DNA from: Baekduia alba
GTDB taxonomy: Bacteria; Actinomycetota; Thermoleophilia; Solirubrobacterales; Solirubrobacteraceae
DNA: 64,000 nt
Assembly: GCF_028416635.1 (NCBI RefSeq)
Contig: NZ_CP114013.1
Location: forward strand, 1,612,001-1,676,000
Direction: 5' to 3'
The translations under genes and the position numbers were made by a program. A model generated the notes under the pieces. It was not told the DNA's origin. It ran no database searches and worked only from the letters and a program-made list of their open reading frames with translations. Each line of letters begins with the position of its first letter. Position 1 is the first letter of the stretch. Below, one piece after another: positions 32,685 to 49,828 of the stretch.

Positions 32685-33605
32685 GTGGCCGCCGAGCGCC
32701 TCGCCGTCATCGGCGCGCCGTCCAGCGCCGGCGCCTACGCCCCGGGCCAGGAGCTGGCGCCGGCGGCGTTCCGCGACGCGGGGCTGATCGCGGCGCTGCG
32801 CGCCGAGGGCTGGGCGCAGGTCGAGGACGTCGGCGACGTCCCGGGCGCGCGCTGGGCGCCGGACCCCGAGGACCCGCTGGCCGCGAACGTCGCGGAGGCG
32901 GCGAGGGTGGCGGGCAAGGTCTCGGGCGCGGTGCGCGGCGCGCTGGGGGATGGCGCCGAGCGCGCGCTGATCCTCGGCGGCGACTGCACGGTCGGCATCG
33001 GCGCGGTCGCCGGCGTCGCGGACCGCGGCCGGGTCGGGTTGGTGTACTTGGACCTGCATGCGGACCTCAACGTCCCCGAGGCGACCGACGACGGCGCGCT
33101 GGACTGGATGGGCGTCGCGCACCTGCTGGCGCTCGACGGCGCGCGGGCGCCGCTGCGAGATGTAGGTCTACGGACGCCGCTGCTGAGCGGCGCCGACGTC
33201 GCGCTCGTCGGCTTCGACCCCGATCACGCGACGGCGTTCGAGCTGGCGGCGATCGCCGAGCACGGGCTGGCGCACGAGTCGATCGCGGCGCTGGCCTGCG
33301 ATCCGGCGGCCGCCGCGCGGCGCGCGCTCGCGGCGCTGGGCGACTGCGACGTGCTCGCCGTCCACCTCGACGTCGACGTGGTGGACTTCCTCGACCTGCC
33401 GCTGTCGGAGAACACCGAGCGCGACGGCGGCGTGACGCTGGACGCCGCGCTGGCGGCGCTGGCCGTCGCGGTGGCCGACCCGCGCTGCGCCACGATCACG
33501 GTGACCGAGGTCAACCCGGACCACGGCGCGGCGGACGGGACGACGCTGAAGACGCTCGTCGGCGGGCTGGCCGCGGCGCTCGCGCCGCCGCCCGCCGCGG
33601 CTTAG
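32685..33605 (+). CDS. Arginase/agmatinase-family metallohydrolase
   Basis: A 306-aa ureohydrolase-fold protein. The metal motifs are GGDCTV (normally GGDHS), DLHADLN (the D-x-H-x-D type) and HLDVDVVDF (S-x-D-x-D type), with a late TEVNP segment. Replacement of the first His ligand by Cys may alter metal use or activity; some family members carry such variants. The GTG follows the uvrC stop with no gap, so the two are cotranscribed. The substrate could be arginine, agmatine, formimino-glutamate or another guanidino compound. Confidence 0.85.
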   Translation: MAAERLAVIGAPSSAGAYAPGQELAPAAFRDAGLIAALRAEGWAQVEDVGDVPGARWAPDPEDPLAANVAEAARVAGKVSGAVRGALGDGAERALILGGDCTVGIGAVAGVADRGRVGLVYLDLHADLNVPEATDDGALDWMGVAHLLALDGARAPLRDVGLRTPLLSGADVALVGFDPDHATAFELAAIAEHGLAHESIAALACDPAAAARRALAALGDCDVLAVHLDVDVVDFLDLPLSENTERDGGVTLDAALAALAVAVADPRCATITVTEVNPDHGAADGTTLKTLVGGLAAALAPPPAAA

Positions 33606-34255
33606 GTGGTGCCGGTGGTGGTGGTGCCGCCGGCGCGCGGGCGCTGCGGGAGCTTGGACTGGCAGGCCTTGAACGCGGCCTGGACCTGGGGATCGGTCTG
33701 CTTGAGGTTGCGCAGGGCGTTGAAGCCGTCGGCGACCCTGACGTCGAGGCCCCGGTCCTCGAGGCAGGTCAGGTACGGCGTGTAGGCCTTGATGTCCATG
33801 CGCGGCCGGGTGCCGTTGCCGCCGCCTCCGTAGCCGCCGCGGCCGCCGCCCGGGCCGGCGCCCGGGCCGGCGCCCTGCGGGCGGTACTTGGCGCAGGCCT
33901 GCATGGCCTTCTGGAACTTGGGGTTGTTGGCGGCGCCGCCGGGCGCGCCCCCGCCGCCGCCCGGAAAGCCGCCCTGCGGCGGCGTGCCGTCGGTGGTCGT
34001 GGGCGGCGTGGCGCTGCTGGCACTCGGCAGCCCGCCCTGGCCGTTGCGGCGGTCGGGCAGCGTCACGCCGTTGTCCTTCAGGCACTGCTGGAACTTCTGG
34101 AAGTCCGCGTCGCGCGTCCCGCCCTGCTGGCCGGCGCTCGCGCTCCCGTCGCCGGTCGTCGACGACGAGCTGCTGTCGGAGCTGCCGCACGCGACGAGCG
34201 CGAGCGACGCGCCGGCGACGGCGAGGGCGGACAGGGGCGTGGCGAGGCGGGACAT
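33602..34255 (-). CDS. Cysteine-containing lipoprotein, unknown function
   Basis: A 217-aa lipoprotein with signal peptide and lipobox LVAC near residue 23, then a Ser/Thr linker. Repeated short motifs carry single cysteines (FQQCLKDNGVTLP, MQACAKYRP, YLTCLEDRGLDV, FKACQSKLP), separated by Gly/Pro-rich, low-complexity stretches. These could form disulfides outside the cell. It diverges from the MacA-MacB-like operon with a shared near-palindrome upstream, suggesting a joint function. No enzymatic motif is seen. Confidence 0.7.
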   Translation of the reverse strand: MSRLATPLSALAVAGASLALVACGSSDSSSSSTTGDGSASAGQQGGTRDADFQKFQQCLKDNGVTLPDRRNGQGGLPSASSATPPTTTDGTPPQGGFPGGGGGAPGGAANNPKFQKAMQACAKYRPQGAGPGAGPGGGRGGYGGGGNGTRPRMDIKAYTPYLTCLEDRGLDVRVADGFNALRNLKQTDPQVQAAFKACQSKLPQRPRAGGTTTTGTT

Positions 34256-34319
34256 GGCGAGCAGTGAGCCGCAGGAACCGAAACGCCGGCCAAGCGGGGC
34301 CGAAGAAGTGCGTAAGTCA

Positions 34320-34341
34320 CGGTTCTTCGGCCGGAGAACCG
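34320..34341. promoter_or_regulatory. 22-bp near-palindrome in the lipoprotein/MacA divergent region
   Basis: CGGTTCT (34320-34326) and AGAACCG (34335-34341) are perfect 7-bp inverted arms around TCGGCCGG, making an almost complete 22-bp dyad with two mismatched positions. A related half-site GGTTCTTCGAC occurs at 34376-34386. It is probably a regulator site controlling the divergent lipoprotein and efflux genes. Confidence 0.45.
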
Positions 34342-34420
34342 CCTTGGTCCTGACGTGGCGGACCGCGGGGCGTCGGGTTCTTCGACTTTTCTCGCACTCC
34401 GCTTAGAGACTGCTCACGGG

Positions 34421-36033
34421 ATGGGCCGAAGCTGGCGTCGTATGCCCCGGCCGTCTCGTCGTCATCTGATCCCGCTCAACCTCGGCCTCGGCGCCCTCGC
34501 CGCCGGCGGGGTGGTCGTCGCGGTCGTCATGGTCGGCCCCGAGACCTCGGCGCAGACCGCGCAGCAGCGCGTCGTGACGGTGTCCAAGGGCGTGGTGCAG
34601 TCGACGGTGTCGGGCAGCGGCAACCTCTCGCCGGCCAACACCATCACGATGAGCTTCGGCGCCTCGGGCAAGGTGACCAAGGTGTACGTGAAGGCCGGCC
34701 AGCACGTCACCGAGGGCCAACTGCTGGCGCGGATCGACCCGTCGTCGGCCGAGGTCGACCTCGCCGACGCCGACGCGACGCTGTCCGCGGCGCAGGACAC
34801 GCTGGAGGACATCGAGTCGGGGACGACGACCACGACGACCGCCTCGACGAAGACCGCGACGACGGCGAGCGCGACGACCGCGAGCGTCAAGGCGGTCGCG
34901 GCCCAGGCGACGAGCGCGGTGCCGGCGACCACGACGGCGCCGCAGAGCACCGCGACGACGCCGACCACGACCACGACCACGACACCGGCGCCGACCAAGA
35001 CGACCCCGACCACCACGACGCCGGCGGCGGGCGGCGGGTCGGGGGCGAGCGGCTCGCGCACGTCGTCGTCCTCGGGCTCCGGCGCGTCGGGCTCGTCCTC
35101 GTCCGGCGGGTCCTCCGGCTCCGGCTCCTCCGGCGGCTCCGGCTCCACGATGAGCGAGGCGTCCGCGGCCGCCGCCGTCAAGAGCGCGCAGCTCGCCGTC
35201 GACAACGCCCAGGACGCGCTCACGGCCACCGCGCTGCGCGCCCCCGCGTCGGCGACCGTCGCCTCGGTCGACGGCGCCGTCGGCGACCAGGTCAGCGCCG
35301 GCTCGTCGGGCTCGTCGGCCGGCGCGTCGACCTCCTCGGGCTCCGGCGCGAGCGGCGGCACGGGCGGCGCCGGCACCGGCGGCGCGTCGTCGACCGGCAG
35401 CACGTCGTCGTCCTCCTCGTCCGGCTTCATCACCCTCACCCAGCTCAGCCGGATGCACCTCGAGGTCAGCCTCTCCGAGTCCGACATCAACTCGGTCAAG
35501 GTCGGCCAGCAGGCGACGGTCACGATCAACGCGGCGTCCGGCGAGGAGGTCGCGGGCAAGGTCATCGACATCGGCGTCCTGTCCTCGTCCTCGTCCTCCA
35601 GCGGGACGGCGAGCGCCGTCTCCTACCCGGTGACGATCGCGCTGACCCAGACGACCAAGGGCCTGCGCTCCGGCATGAGCGCGACCGCGGAGATCGTGAC
35701 GTCGCAGGCGTCCGGCGTCGTCGTCCCGACGCAGGCGATCCAGGGCTCGTCGGTGACCGTCGTCAAGAACGGCAAGCGCTCCGCGCAGCGCGTCCAGACC
35801 GGCGTCGCGGGCGACACGTCGACGCAGGTCATCAGCGGGCTCGCCGCGGGCGACCAGGTCGTCGTCACCTCGCAGAGCGCGTCGGCCGGCGCGAGCGCGA
35901 CCGGCAGCGGCGCTGCGCGGACCGGCCGCACGGGCGTGGGCGGCGGGTTGTCCGGAGCGGCGGGAGGCTTCGGCGGCGGCGGGTTGTCGGGCGGCGGCGC
36001 GCCGCCCGGCGGCTTCGCCGGCGGAGGCGGTCG

Positions 36034-36037
<4 letters not shown>
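34421..36037 (+). CDS. MacA/HlyD-like membrane fusion protein with low-complexity linkers
   Basis: A 538-aa adaptor for the downstream MacB-type ABC transporter. It has an N-terminal membrane anchor (about residues 20-42), a first lipoyl/barrel half (VVQSTVSGSGNLSP, GQHVTEGQLLARIDP), and a matching second half (ALRAPASATVASVDGAVGDQV), then a beta-barrel (SLSESDINSVKVGQQATVTI) and C-terminal domain. Where Gram-negative MacA has a long alpha-hairpin there are Thr/Ser/Gly-rich linkers (about 135-245 and 292-335). The Gly-rich tail is long. ATG 34442 is an alternative start. The TGA overlaps the ATPase GTG. Confidence 0.88.
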
Positions 36038-36767
<730 letters not shown>

Positions 36768-36771
<4 letters not shown>

Positions 36772-37997
36772 CGCTCGCCGAGACGGTGCGCATCGCGCTC
36801 GGCGGCATCGTCGCCAACAAGCTGCGATCCGGCCTGACGATCCTCGGGATGACGATCGGCGTCGCGTCGGTGATCGTCCTGGTCGCGGTCGGCAACGGCT
36901 CCAAGCAGCAGGTGCAGGCCGGGATCCAGGCGCTGGGCTCCAACGTCCTGCTCGTCCAGGCCGGCGGCGCGCGCGGCGGGCCGGGCGCGTTCGGCGGTGG
37001 CGGTGGGTCGTCGATCACGCTCACGCAGGGCGACGCGACCGCGCTCCAGGACCCGTTCAACGCGCCGGACGTCAAGTCGGCGTCACCGGTGGTGGCCGCG
37101 TCGTCGACCACGCTGGTCGCGGGCTCGCTGAGCTATGCGTCGTCGGTCACCGGCACGACGCCGGCCTACGCGACCGCGCGCAACTACGAGGTCGCGTCGG
37201 GCGCGATGTTCACCGCCGCCGACGTCAAGCACCACGACCGCGTCGTCGTCCTGGGCCCGACGGTCGTCGAGAACCTGTTCAGCGGGGCCGACCCGGTCGG
37301 CCAGACGATCAAGATGGGCGGGTCGAGCTTCACGGTCGTCGGCGTGACCAAGGCCAAGGGGTCGAACGGCACGACCGACCAGGACGACGTCGTCTTCGCG
37401 CCGCTGACCGCCGTGCAGGACGCGCTGAGCGGCTACGGGTCGATCAACCAGATCGTCGTCCAGGCCAAGTCGGAGCAGGCGCTGAACGCCGCGCAGGCCG
37501 AGGTGACGTCGATCCTCGACACGCGCCACGACATCAGCGCCACCGACACGACGACCGCGCCGTTCCACGTCATCAACCAGGGGTCGATCCTGGAGACGTC
37601 GGACCAGACGACGTCGGTCTTCACGACGCTGCTCGGCGCGGTCGCCGCGATCTCGCTGCTCGTCGGCGGCATCGGCGTGATGAACATCATGTTGGTGTCG
37701 GTGACCGAGCGGACGCGGGAGATCGGCATCCGCAAGGCGATCGGCGCGCGCCGCGCCGACATCCTCTGGCAGTTCCTCGCCGAGGCGGTGCTGGTGTCGA
37801 TGCTCGGCGGGGTCGTGGGCGTCGTGGTCGGCGTGGTCGGGAGCCGGTTCCAGATCGCCGGCGTCCAGCCCGTCATCGCCCTGTACTCGATCCCGTTGTC
37901 CTTCGGCGCGGCCGTCCTGGCCGGCCTCTTCTTCGGCACCTACCCGGCGGGCCGCGCCGCGCGCCTGCGCCCCATCGACGCCCTCCGATTCGAATGA
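36768..37997 (+). CDS. MacB-type FtsX-like permease
   Basis: A 409-aa permease. One helix near residues 20-42 ([20 protein letters not shown]) is followed by a large extracellular MacB core domain (about 45-280) and three C-terminal helices (about 285-400). The family motif [27 protein letters not shown], which couples to the ATPase, lies in the loop before the third helix. It completes a monoderm MacAB-like unit with the two preceding genes and is coupled to the DUF5666 gene by ATGA. Confidence 0.93.
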
Positions 37998-38665
37998 GCG
38001 AGCCCATGAGCCAGCAGCAGCAGCACGACGATCCCGAGGTCGAGTGGTACGACGAGGAGGACGCCCCGGAGGCGCCTGAGGAGGACGCGCTGCCGCGGCG
38101 GCCGCGGCGCCGGTGGGCGACGCCCGCGACGGGCGCGCTGGCGGCGGTCGTGCTGGCGGCCGCCGGGTTCATCGGGGGCGTGCAGGTGCAGAAGCACTCG
38201 GGCGACGGGTCCGGCGGCGGCGCCGGTGCTGGTGCGGGTGCGCGGGCGGGCGGCTTTGCGGCGCGACTGGGGGCGGGTGGCGCTGGTGGCGCCGCCTCCA
38301 GCGCCACGGCCGGCACGGTCGCCAACGTCAAGGGCTCGACGATCTACCTGACGACGAGCGACGGCACCACGGTCAAGATCAAGACCAACGACAACTCGAA
38401 GGTCACGCGCAACGCGTCCAGCAGCGCGGCGGCCATCCACCCGGGCGACACGATCGTGGTGCAGGGCGCCAAGGCGTCGAGCGGGACCGTCACGGCGTCG
38501 TCGATCACGGCGACGGCGAAGGGCGTCTCGGCCTTCGCCGGCCTCGGGAGCGGCGCGGCGCCAGGCGGCGCCGCGGGCGCTTCGGGCTCCGCCGCGGGCT
38601 CCGGGTCGGGCTCGGGCGGGTCGTCGGTCCGGGCGCCGCAGGGCTTCGCGCCGCCGGCCGGCTGA
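37994..38665 (+). CDS. Membrane-anchored DUF5666-like protein
   Basis: A 223-aa protein with an acidic cytoplasmic head, one helix at about residues 44-63 and a Gly/Ala-rich linker. A small beta-barrel-like domain follows (GTVANVKGSTIYLTTSDGT, VKIKTNDNSKVTR, HPGDTIVVQGAKASSGTVTA) of the DUF5666 type. It ends in a Gly/Ser tail. It is the last gene of the MacAB-like operon and may be an extracellular partner of the adaptor. The specific role is unknown. Confidence 0.72.
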   Translation: MSEPMSQQQQHDDPEVEWYDEEDAPEAPEEDALPRRPRRRWATPATGALAAVVLAAAGFIGGVQVQKHSGDGSGGGAGAGAGARAGGFAARLGAGGAGGAASSATAGTVANVKGSTIYLTTSDGTTVKIKTNDNSKVTRNASSSAAAIHPGDTIVVQGAKASSGTVTASSITATAKGVSAFAGLGSGAAPGGAAGASGSAAGSGSGSGGSSVRAPQGFAPPAG

Positions 38666-38707
38666 TCGCGCGACCCAGACCGCGTCGAAGGTCCTTCGCA
38701 CGCCACA

Positions 38708-40336
38708 ATGGGGGCAGTGCCGAACATCGCCGTCACCGGGCACCGCAACCCCGATACGGACTCGATCGCCGCGGCGATCGGGTACGCCGAGCTGCGCGGT
38801 CGCCTGGATCCCGAGAACACGTACGTCCCGGTTCGCCTGGGGGACATCAACAGCCAGACCCGCTGGGTCCTGGACCGCGCGGGCGCGGCCGAGCCGATGT
38901 TCCTGCCGCACATCATGTTGCGCGTCCGCGACGTGATGCAGCAGGACTTCTACGCGGCGGGGATCGACGATCCGGTGCGCGAGGTCGGCCTGACGATGGC
39001 GCAGGACAAGCTCGACGTCGTCCCGATCGTCGACCACGACGGCAAGCTCGTCGGGGTCATGACCGAGCGCGCGCTGGCGCGCCGGTACATCCGCGAGTCG
39101 CGTGAGGCGTCGACGCTGGTCGACGCGCCGACGCGGGTCAGCGCGATCGCGGCGGCGGTGAGCGGGGAGCAGGTCGTCGGCGACGACGTCTCGGTCGCCG
39201 GCCGCGTCTGGGTGTTCGCGATGGCGACCGACTTCCTGGAGTCCGGGATCGGCGAGGGCGACGCGGTGATCATCGGCAACCGCGAAGACGCGCAGGCCCG
39301 GATGATCGAGCGCGGCGTCGCGCTGATGCTGATCTCCAACGGGATCGCGCCGAGCGACGAGATCCTGAAGCTGGCCCGCGAGCACGGGACGGCGGTCGTC
39401 CTGTCGCCGCTGGACTCCTACGTCTGCGGCCGCATGACGACGCTGGCCGCGCCGTGCAGCGCGCTGATGGACACCGATCCGGTGACGGTCCGGGGCAACG
39501 ACCTCCTGGAGGACGTCACCGACACGATCAAGGACGTCTCCTATCGCGCCGCGGTCGCGGTGGACCGGTCGGGGCATCCGATCGGGCTGGTCACGCGCAC
39601 CGACCTGGTCAACCCGAAGCCGCGCGACGTCCTGCTCGTCGACCACGCCGAGCAGGGCCAGTCCGTGCCCGGGATCGAGCAGGCGCACATCGTCGAGATC
39701 CTCGACCACCATCACATCGGCTCGATCGAGACGCGCGTGCCGGTGCGGGCGACGTTCGACCCCGTCGGGTCGACGTCCACGCTGGTCATCGAGCGCTTCC
39801 GCCAGGCCGGCGAGGATCCGACCAAGCCGACGGCGACGGTGCTGCTCGGCGCGATCCTGAGCGACACGGTGATCCTGAACTCGCCGACGACGACCGACCG
39901 CGACCACGTCGCCGTCCGGTACCTGGCGGAGTTCTTGTCGTTGAACGCTGAGGAGTGGGGCCGCGAGATGTTCGAGAGCGGCTCCGACGCGGCGGACGCC
40001 TCGGTCGAGTCGCTGCTGGGGCGCGACTCGAAGGAGTACGAGACCGCCGAAGGGCCCTTGTGCATCGCGCAGGTCGAGACGGCGGGCAAGGTGCTCTCCG
40101 ACCGCCTCGGCGAGCTCCGCGACGCGCTCCAGGCCCAGCACGACAAGAACGGCCACGTCCTGTCGGCGCTGATGGTCACCGACATCCTCGAGAAGCACAC
40201 ACAGCTCCTGGTCGCCGGCGACGTCGCGGCCGCCGAACGGGCCTTCGAGACCCAAGCGGAGAACGGCATCCTCGACCTCCCGGGCGTGATGAGCCGGAAG
40301 AAGCAGGTGGCGCCGCCGCTGTTGGGGGCGTTCTAG
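38708..40336 (+). CDS. ppaC: CBS/DRTGG manganese-dependent inorganic pyrophosphatase
   Basis: A 542-aa family II pyrophosphatase. DHH motifs bind Mn: GHRNPDTDS at the N-terminus and LDHHHIGS later, followed by the DHHA2 domain with SRKKQVAP near the end. Between them are two CBS halves (VRDVMQQDFYAAGIDDPVREV and SALMDTDPVTVRGNDLLEDV) flanking a DRTGG domain. In characterised relatives these bind adenine nucleotides and diadenosine polyphosphates and regulate activity. GTG 38717 (VPNIAVTGH) is an equally good start. It hydrolyses pyrophosphate to drive biosynthesis and feeds phosphate metabolism. Confidence 0.93.
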   Translation: MGAVPNIAVTGHRNPDTDSIAAAIGYAELRGRLDPENTYVPVRLGDINSQTRWVLDRAGAAEPMFLPHIMLRVRDVMQQDFYAAGIDDPVREVGLTMAQDKLDVVPIVDHDGKLVGVMTERALARRYIRESREASTLVDAPTRVSAIAAAVSGEQVVGDDVSVAGRVWVFAMATDFLESGIGEGDAVIIGNREDAQARMIERGVALMLISNGIAPSDEILKLAREHGTAVVLSPLDSYVCGRMTTLAAPCSALMDTDPVTVRGNDLLEDVTDTIKDVSYRAAVAVDRSGHPIGLVTRTDLVNPKPRDVLLVDHAEQGQSVPGIEQAHIVEILDHHHIGSIETRVPVRATFDPVGSTSTLVIERFRQAGEDPTKPTATVLLGAILSDTVILNSPTTTDRDHVAVRYLAEFLSLNAEEWGREMFESGSDAADASVESLLGRDSKEYETAEGPLCIAQVETAGKVLSDRLGELRDALQAQHDKNGHVLSALMVTDILEKHTQLLVAGDVAAAERAFETQAENGILDLPGVMSRKKQVAPPLLGAF

Positions 40337-40367
40337 GCGGTCGCGCCTCGAGCGCGCGGAAAGCGGC

Positions 40368-41201
40368 TCAGGGCGACGCCGCCTCCAGCGCCGGCCAGCC
40401 GACGTCCTTCTCCTTCAGCGCCTCGTCCGCGGCCGCGCCGCCGCGGATCCCGAACAGACGCTTGGCGTACAACAAGTAGGCGACGACGGCGACGTTCAGG
40501 ATGAAGGCCACCACCTTGAACGGCGACACGTGGTTGGTCAGCTCGTAGATCTCGACCGGCAGCAGCGAGGCGGTCACGATCAAGGTGAGGTACTCGGCCC
40601 AGCGCTTGCCCCACCAGAGCCCGACGGCCTCGACGCCCTCGACCAAGGCGTACATGATCGCGATCGCGGCGAAGAGGTGCAGCCGCGAGGAGCGCAGCGA
40701 GAAGAGCTCGTCGACGCGGTGGGTGAGGCCGTGCTCGCTGCCGCTGCCGCTGGCCGACTCGCCCGTGACGTCGGCGACGACGCGCAGCACGACGTCCCGG
40801 AGATCGGCCCGGTTCGCGCTGAACAGCAGGATCGCGATCCCCAGCAGCGCCAGGCCGATGAAGTGCACCGCGCGGTTGATCGCGATCAGCCGCAGCACCA
40901 CCCGATCGCGCAGCGGACGGCCACGGAGCGGCAGCTCGATCTCGTCGCGCTCGGGCGGGACCTCGCGCGTCGCCGGCGGGCGGTCGCCGATCGGCAGCCA
41001 CGAGTCGCACCGCAGGCACCGATGCCACCGCACGTCGTCGATCTCCCGCGCGACCACCGCATCCTCCGGCCGCAGCGCTCGCGCATCCAACCCCACCAGC
41101 TCGTGCCCCGTCAACCCACAGACGAGCAGCTCCCAGTGGAACCTCGGAACGAACCTCCGCGGCTTCTCCCGCCGCACTCCCGGAGCCAGTCGCTCGGTCA
41201 C
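40368..41201 (-). CDS. DUF2127 family membrane protein
   Basis: A 277-aa protein. The N-terminal soluble part has a zinc-ribbon-like C-x2-C pair (RCLRCDSWLP, about residues 61-70) near another cysteine. Four helices of the DUF2127 domain follow (AINRAVHFIGLALLGIAILL; LFAAIAIMYALVEGVEAVGLWWGKRWAEYL; ASLLPVEIYELT; VVAFILNVAVVAYLLYAKRLF). GTG 41201 has a minus-strand TAGGGT (41215-41210) eight bases upstream. The function is unknown. Confidence 0.8.
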   Translation of the reverse strand: MTERLAPGVRREKPRRFVPRFHWELLVCGLTGHELVGLDARALRPEDAVVAREIDDVRWHRCLRCDSWLPIGDRPPATREVPPERDEIELPLRGRPLRDRVVLRLIAINRAVHFIGLALLGIAILLFSANRADLRDVVLRVVADVTGESASGSGSEHGLTHRVDELFSLRSSRLHLFAAIAIMYALVEGVEAVGLWWGKRWAEYLTLIVTASLLPVEIYELTNHVSPFKVVAFILNVAVVAYLLYAKRLFGIRGGAAADEALKEKDVGWPALEAASP

Positions 41202-41209
41202 CGGCCGGG

Positions 41210-41215
41210 ACCCTA
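41210..41215 (-). promoter_or_regulatory. Candidate -10 element of the DUF2127 gene
   Basis: The minus strand reads TAGGGT with eight bases before the GTG at 41201, in the divergent gap with rapZ. Confidence 0.35.
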
Positions 41216-41295
41216 CTTCCGGCCGCGGCCGAGCCCAAGCCCGTCCGGCACACCCGACTTCCGGGTCACGCCGCCCGGCGCGTCATCATGTGCGC

Positions 41296-42207
41296 ATGGC
41301 CGTCGACAGCACGCCGGCACCAGCGACCACGGAGTCCCGCCTCGAAGACCTCGTGGTCATCTCGGGTTTCTCTGGTGCGGGCAAGTCCACCGCGATGGCG
41401 GTGTTCGAGGACGCGGGGTACTTCTGCGTGGACAACCTCCCGCCGGAGATGATCCGGTCGCTCGTGGAGCTGTTCACGCACGAGGGCTCGAAGGTGGAGC
41501 GGGCCGCCGTCGTCTCCGACGTCCGCGGCGGCGAGTTCTTCGAGCCCCTGGAGGGCGTCATCGACGAGCTGCACGCCCGTGAGCTGCCGGCGCGCGTCCT
41601 GTTCCTGGACGCCGACGACCTCACGTTGATGGACCGTTACAAGGAGACCCGCCGCCGCCATCCGCTGGCGCCGGAGTCCTCCATCGCGTCCGGGATCGCC
41701 GCCGAGCGCGCGATGCTCGGCCCGATCAAGGACCGGTCGGACTTCATCATCGACAGCTCCGGCCTCAAGGCGAGCCACCTCCGCCGCCGCATCGCCGACG
41801 AGCTCCTTCCGCGCCACCGCCGCGGCCGCCTCGCGCTCACCTTCCAATCCTTCGGCTTCAAGCACGGCCCGCCGCGCGACGCCGACCTCGTCTTCGACGT
41901 CCGCTTCCTCCCCAACCCGCACTACGTCCCGGACCTGCGACCCAAGACGGGTCTCGAGGCCGAGGTCGTCGCCTACGTCGCGCGCGAGGGCAAGCTGGCC
42001 GAGTTCTACTCGCTGCTCGAGCCTCTGCTCGACTTCCTCGTCCCCCAGTACGAGGAGGAGGGCAAGGCCCACCTCTCGATCGCCATCGGCTGCACCGGCG
42101 GCCGCCACCGCTCCGTCGCGATCACCGAGCACCTCGGCCACCGCTTCGGCGAGCGCGACGACGTCGTCGTGGAGATCGAGCACCGCGACATCGGCCGCCG
42201 CGCTTGA
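41296..42207 (+). CDS. rapZ: RNase adapter / nucleotide-binding protein RapZ (YvcJ)
   Basis: A 303-aa P-loop protein with Walker A GFSGAGKST (about residues 23-31), Walker B-like RVLFLDADD and the conserved C-terminal domain. That domain contains SFGFKHGPPRDADLVFDVRFLPNPHYVPDLR and IGCTGGRHRSV. In Enterobacteria RapZ directs RNase E to small RNAs; in Gram-positives YvcJ binds nucleotides and affects competence and growth. It usually precedes yvcK and whiA; here a VOC gene and gap follow instead. ATG 41296 gives the normal family length. Confidence 0.93.
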   Translation: MAVDSTPAPATTESRLEDLVVISGFSGAGKSTAMAVFEDAGYFCVDNLPPEMIRSLVELFTHEGSKVERAAVVSDVRGGEFFEPLEGVIDELHARELPARVLFLDADDLTLMDRYKETRRRHPLAPESSIASGIAAERAMLGPIKDRSDFIIDSSGLKASHLRRRIADELLPRHRRGRLALTFQSFGFKHGPPRDADLVFDVRFLPNPHYVPDLRPKTGLEAEVVAYVAREGKLAEFYSLLEPLLDFLVPQYEEEGKAHLSIAIGCTGGRHRSVAITEHLGHRFGERDDVVVEIEHRDIGRRA

Positions 42208-42283
42208 AGACGCCAGCCACCGTGCGAGCGAGCCTATGGGCGAGCTCGCGCAGCGAGACGAGCCCGCTGGGCGAGGCTTCGCC

Positions 42284-44850
<2,567 letters not shown>

Positions 44851-44854
<4 letters not shown>

Positions 44855-45608
44855 GCAGAACGCCGCTGATCGCGGGCAACTGGAAGATGAACGGCACGAT
44901 CGCCGAGAGCGAGGACCGCGTCGCGTCGCTGCTGCCGCGCATCGCCACGGCCGAGCACGTCGACGTCGCGGTGTGCGTCCCGTTCACCGCGCTGCAGGCG
45001 GTCGTCGACTCCACGCGCGGCTCGCGCCTGGAGGTCTTCGCCCAGAACATGCACCACGAGCCATCGGGCGCCTTCACCGGCGAGATCTCCGCGCCGATGC
45101 TGACCGAGATCGACGTCCACGGCGTCGTCCTCGGCCACTCCGAGCGCCGCCAGCTGTTCGGCGAGACCGACAAGGTGCTCCAGCTCAAGGTCCCGGCCGC
45201 GATGGACGCGGGGCTGACCGTGATCCTCTGCGTCGGCGAGACCGAGGACGAGCGCGAGAACGGCGACACCGAGCGCCGCCTGCGCCACCAGGTCCAGGAG
45301 GGCCTGGAGAAGGTCCCGGTCGAGCGCCTCGGCGAAGTCGTCGTCGCCTACGAGCCGATCTGGGCGATCGGCACCGGCCAGACCGCGACGGCCGAGCAGG
45401 CCCAAGACGCGCTGGCGTTCGTGCGCGCGCTGGTCGCCGACCGCTCCAAGGAGGCCGCCGAGCACGTCCGCGTCCTCTACGGTGGGTCGATGAAGCCCGA
45501 CAACGCCGCCGAGCTGCTGGCGCTGCCCGACTGCGACGGGGGCCTGATCGGCGGCGCGTCGCTGGACGTCGAGCAGTTCGTGGCGATCATCGACGCCGCG
45601 CCACGCTG

Positions 45609-45609
<1 letters not shown>
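44851..45609 (+). CDS. tpiA: Triosephosphate isomerase
   Basis: A 252-aa TIM barrel that interconverts dihydroxyacetone phosphate and glyceraldehyde-3-phosphate. K12 (GNWKMNG), the catalytic His in LGHSERRQLFGE, the catalytic Glu in VAYEPIWAIGTG and the phosphate loop LYGGSMKPDN are all present. The start overlaps pgk by ATGA, and the stop is linked to gpmI by TGATG. Confidence 0.97.
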
Positions 45610-47120
<1,511 letters not shown>

Positions 47121-47134
47121 CACTCAGGATTTCT

Positions 47135-47156
47135 GCGCCGTAATACACTCCGGCGC
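47135..47156 (+). promoter_or_regulatory. Inverted repeat around a -10-like hexamer before the hybrid kinase
   Basis: GCGCCG and CGGCGC flank ten bases that contain TACACT (47144-47149). The right arm ends three bases before the ATG at 47160. It looks like a promoter covered by an operator, or a terminator hairpin after gpmI doubling as promoter. Confidence 0.4.
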
Positions 47157-47159
47157 ACG

Positions 47160-49817
<2,658 letters not shown>

Positions 49818-49828
49818 AACTGACGACC

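Noticed and set aside
34800-35430. Thr/Ser/Gly-codon low-complexity DNA as a regulatory or phase-variable repeat
   Set aside because: Units are irregular and encode a flexible protein linker. No uniform short tandem unit likely to slip was seen.
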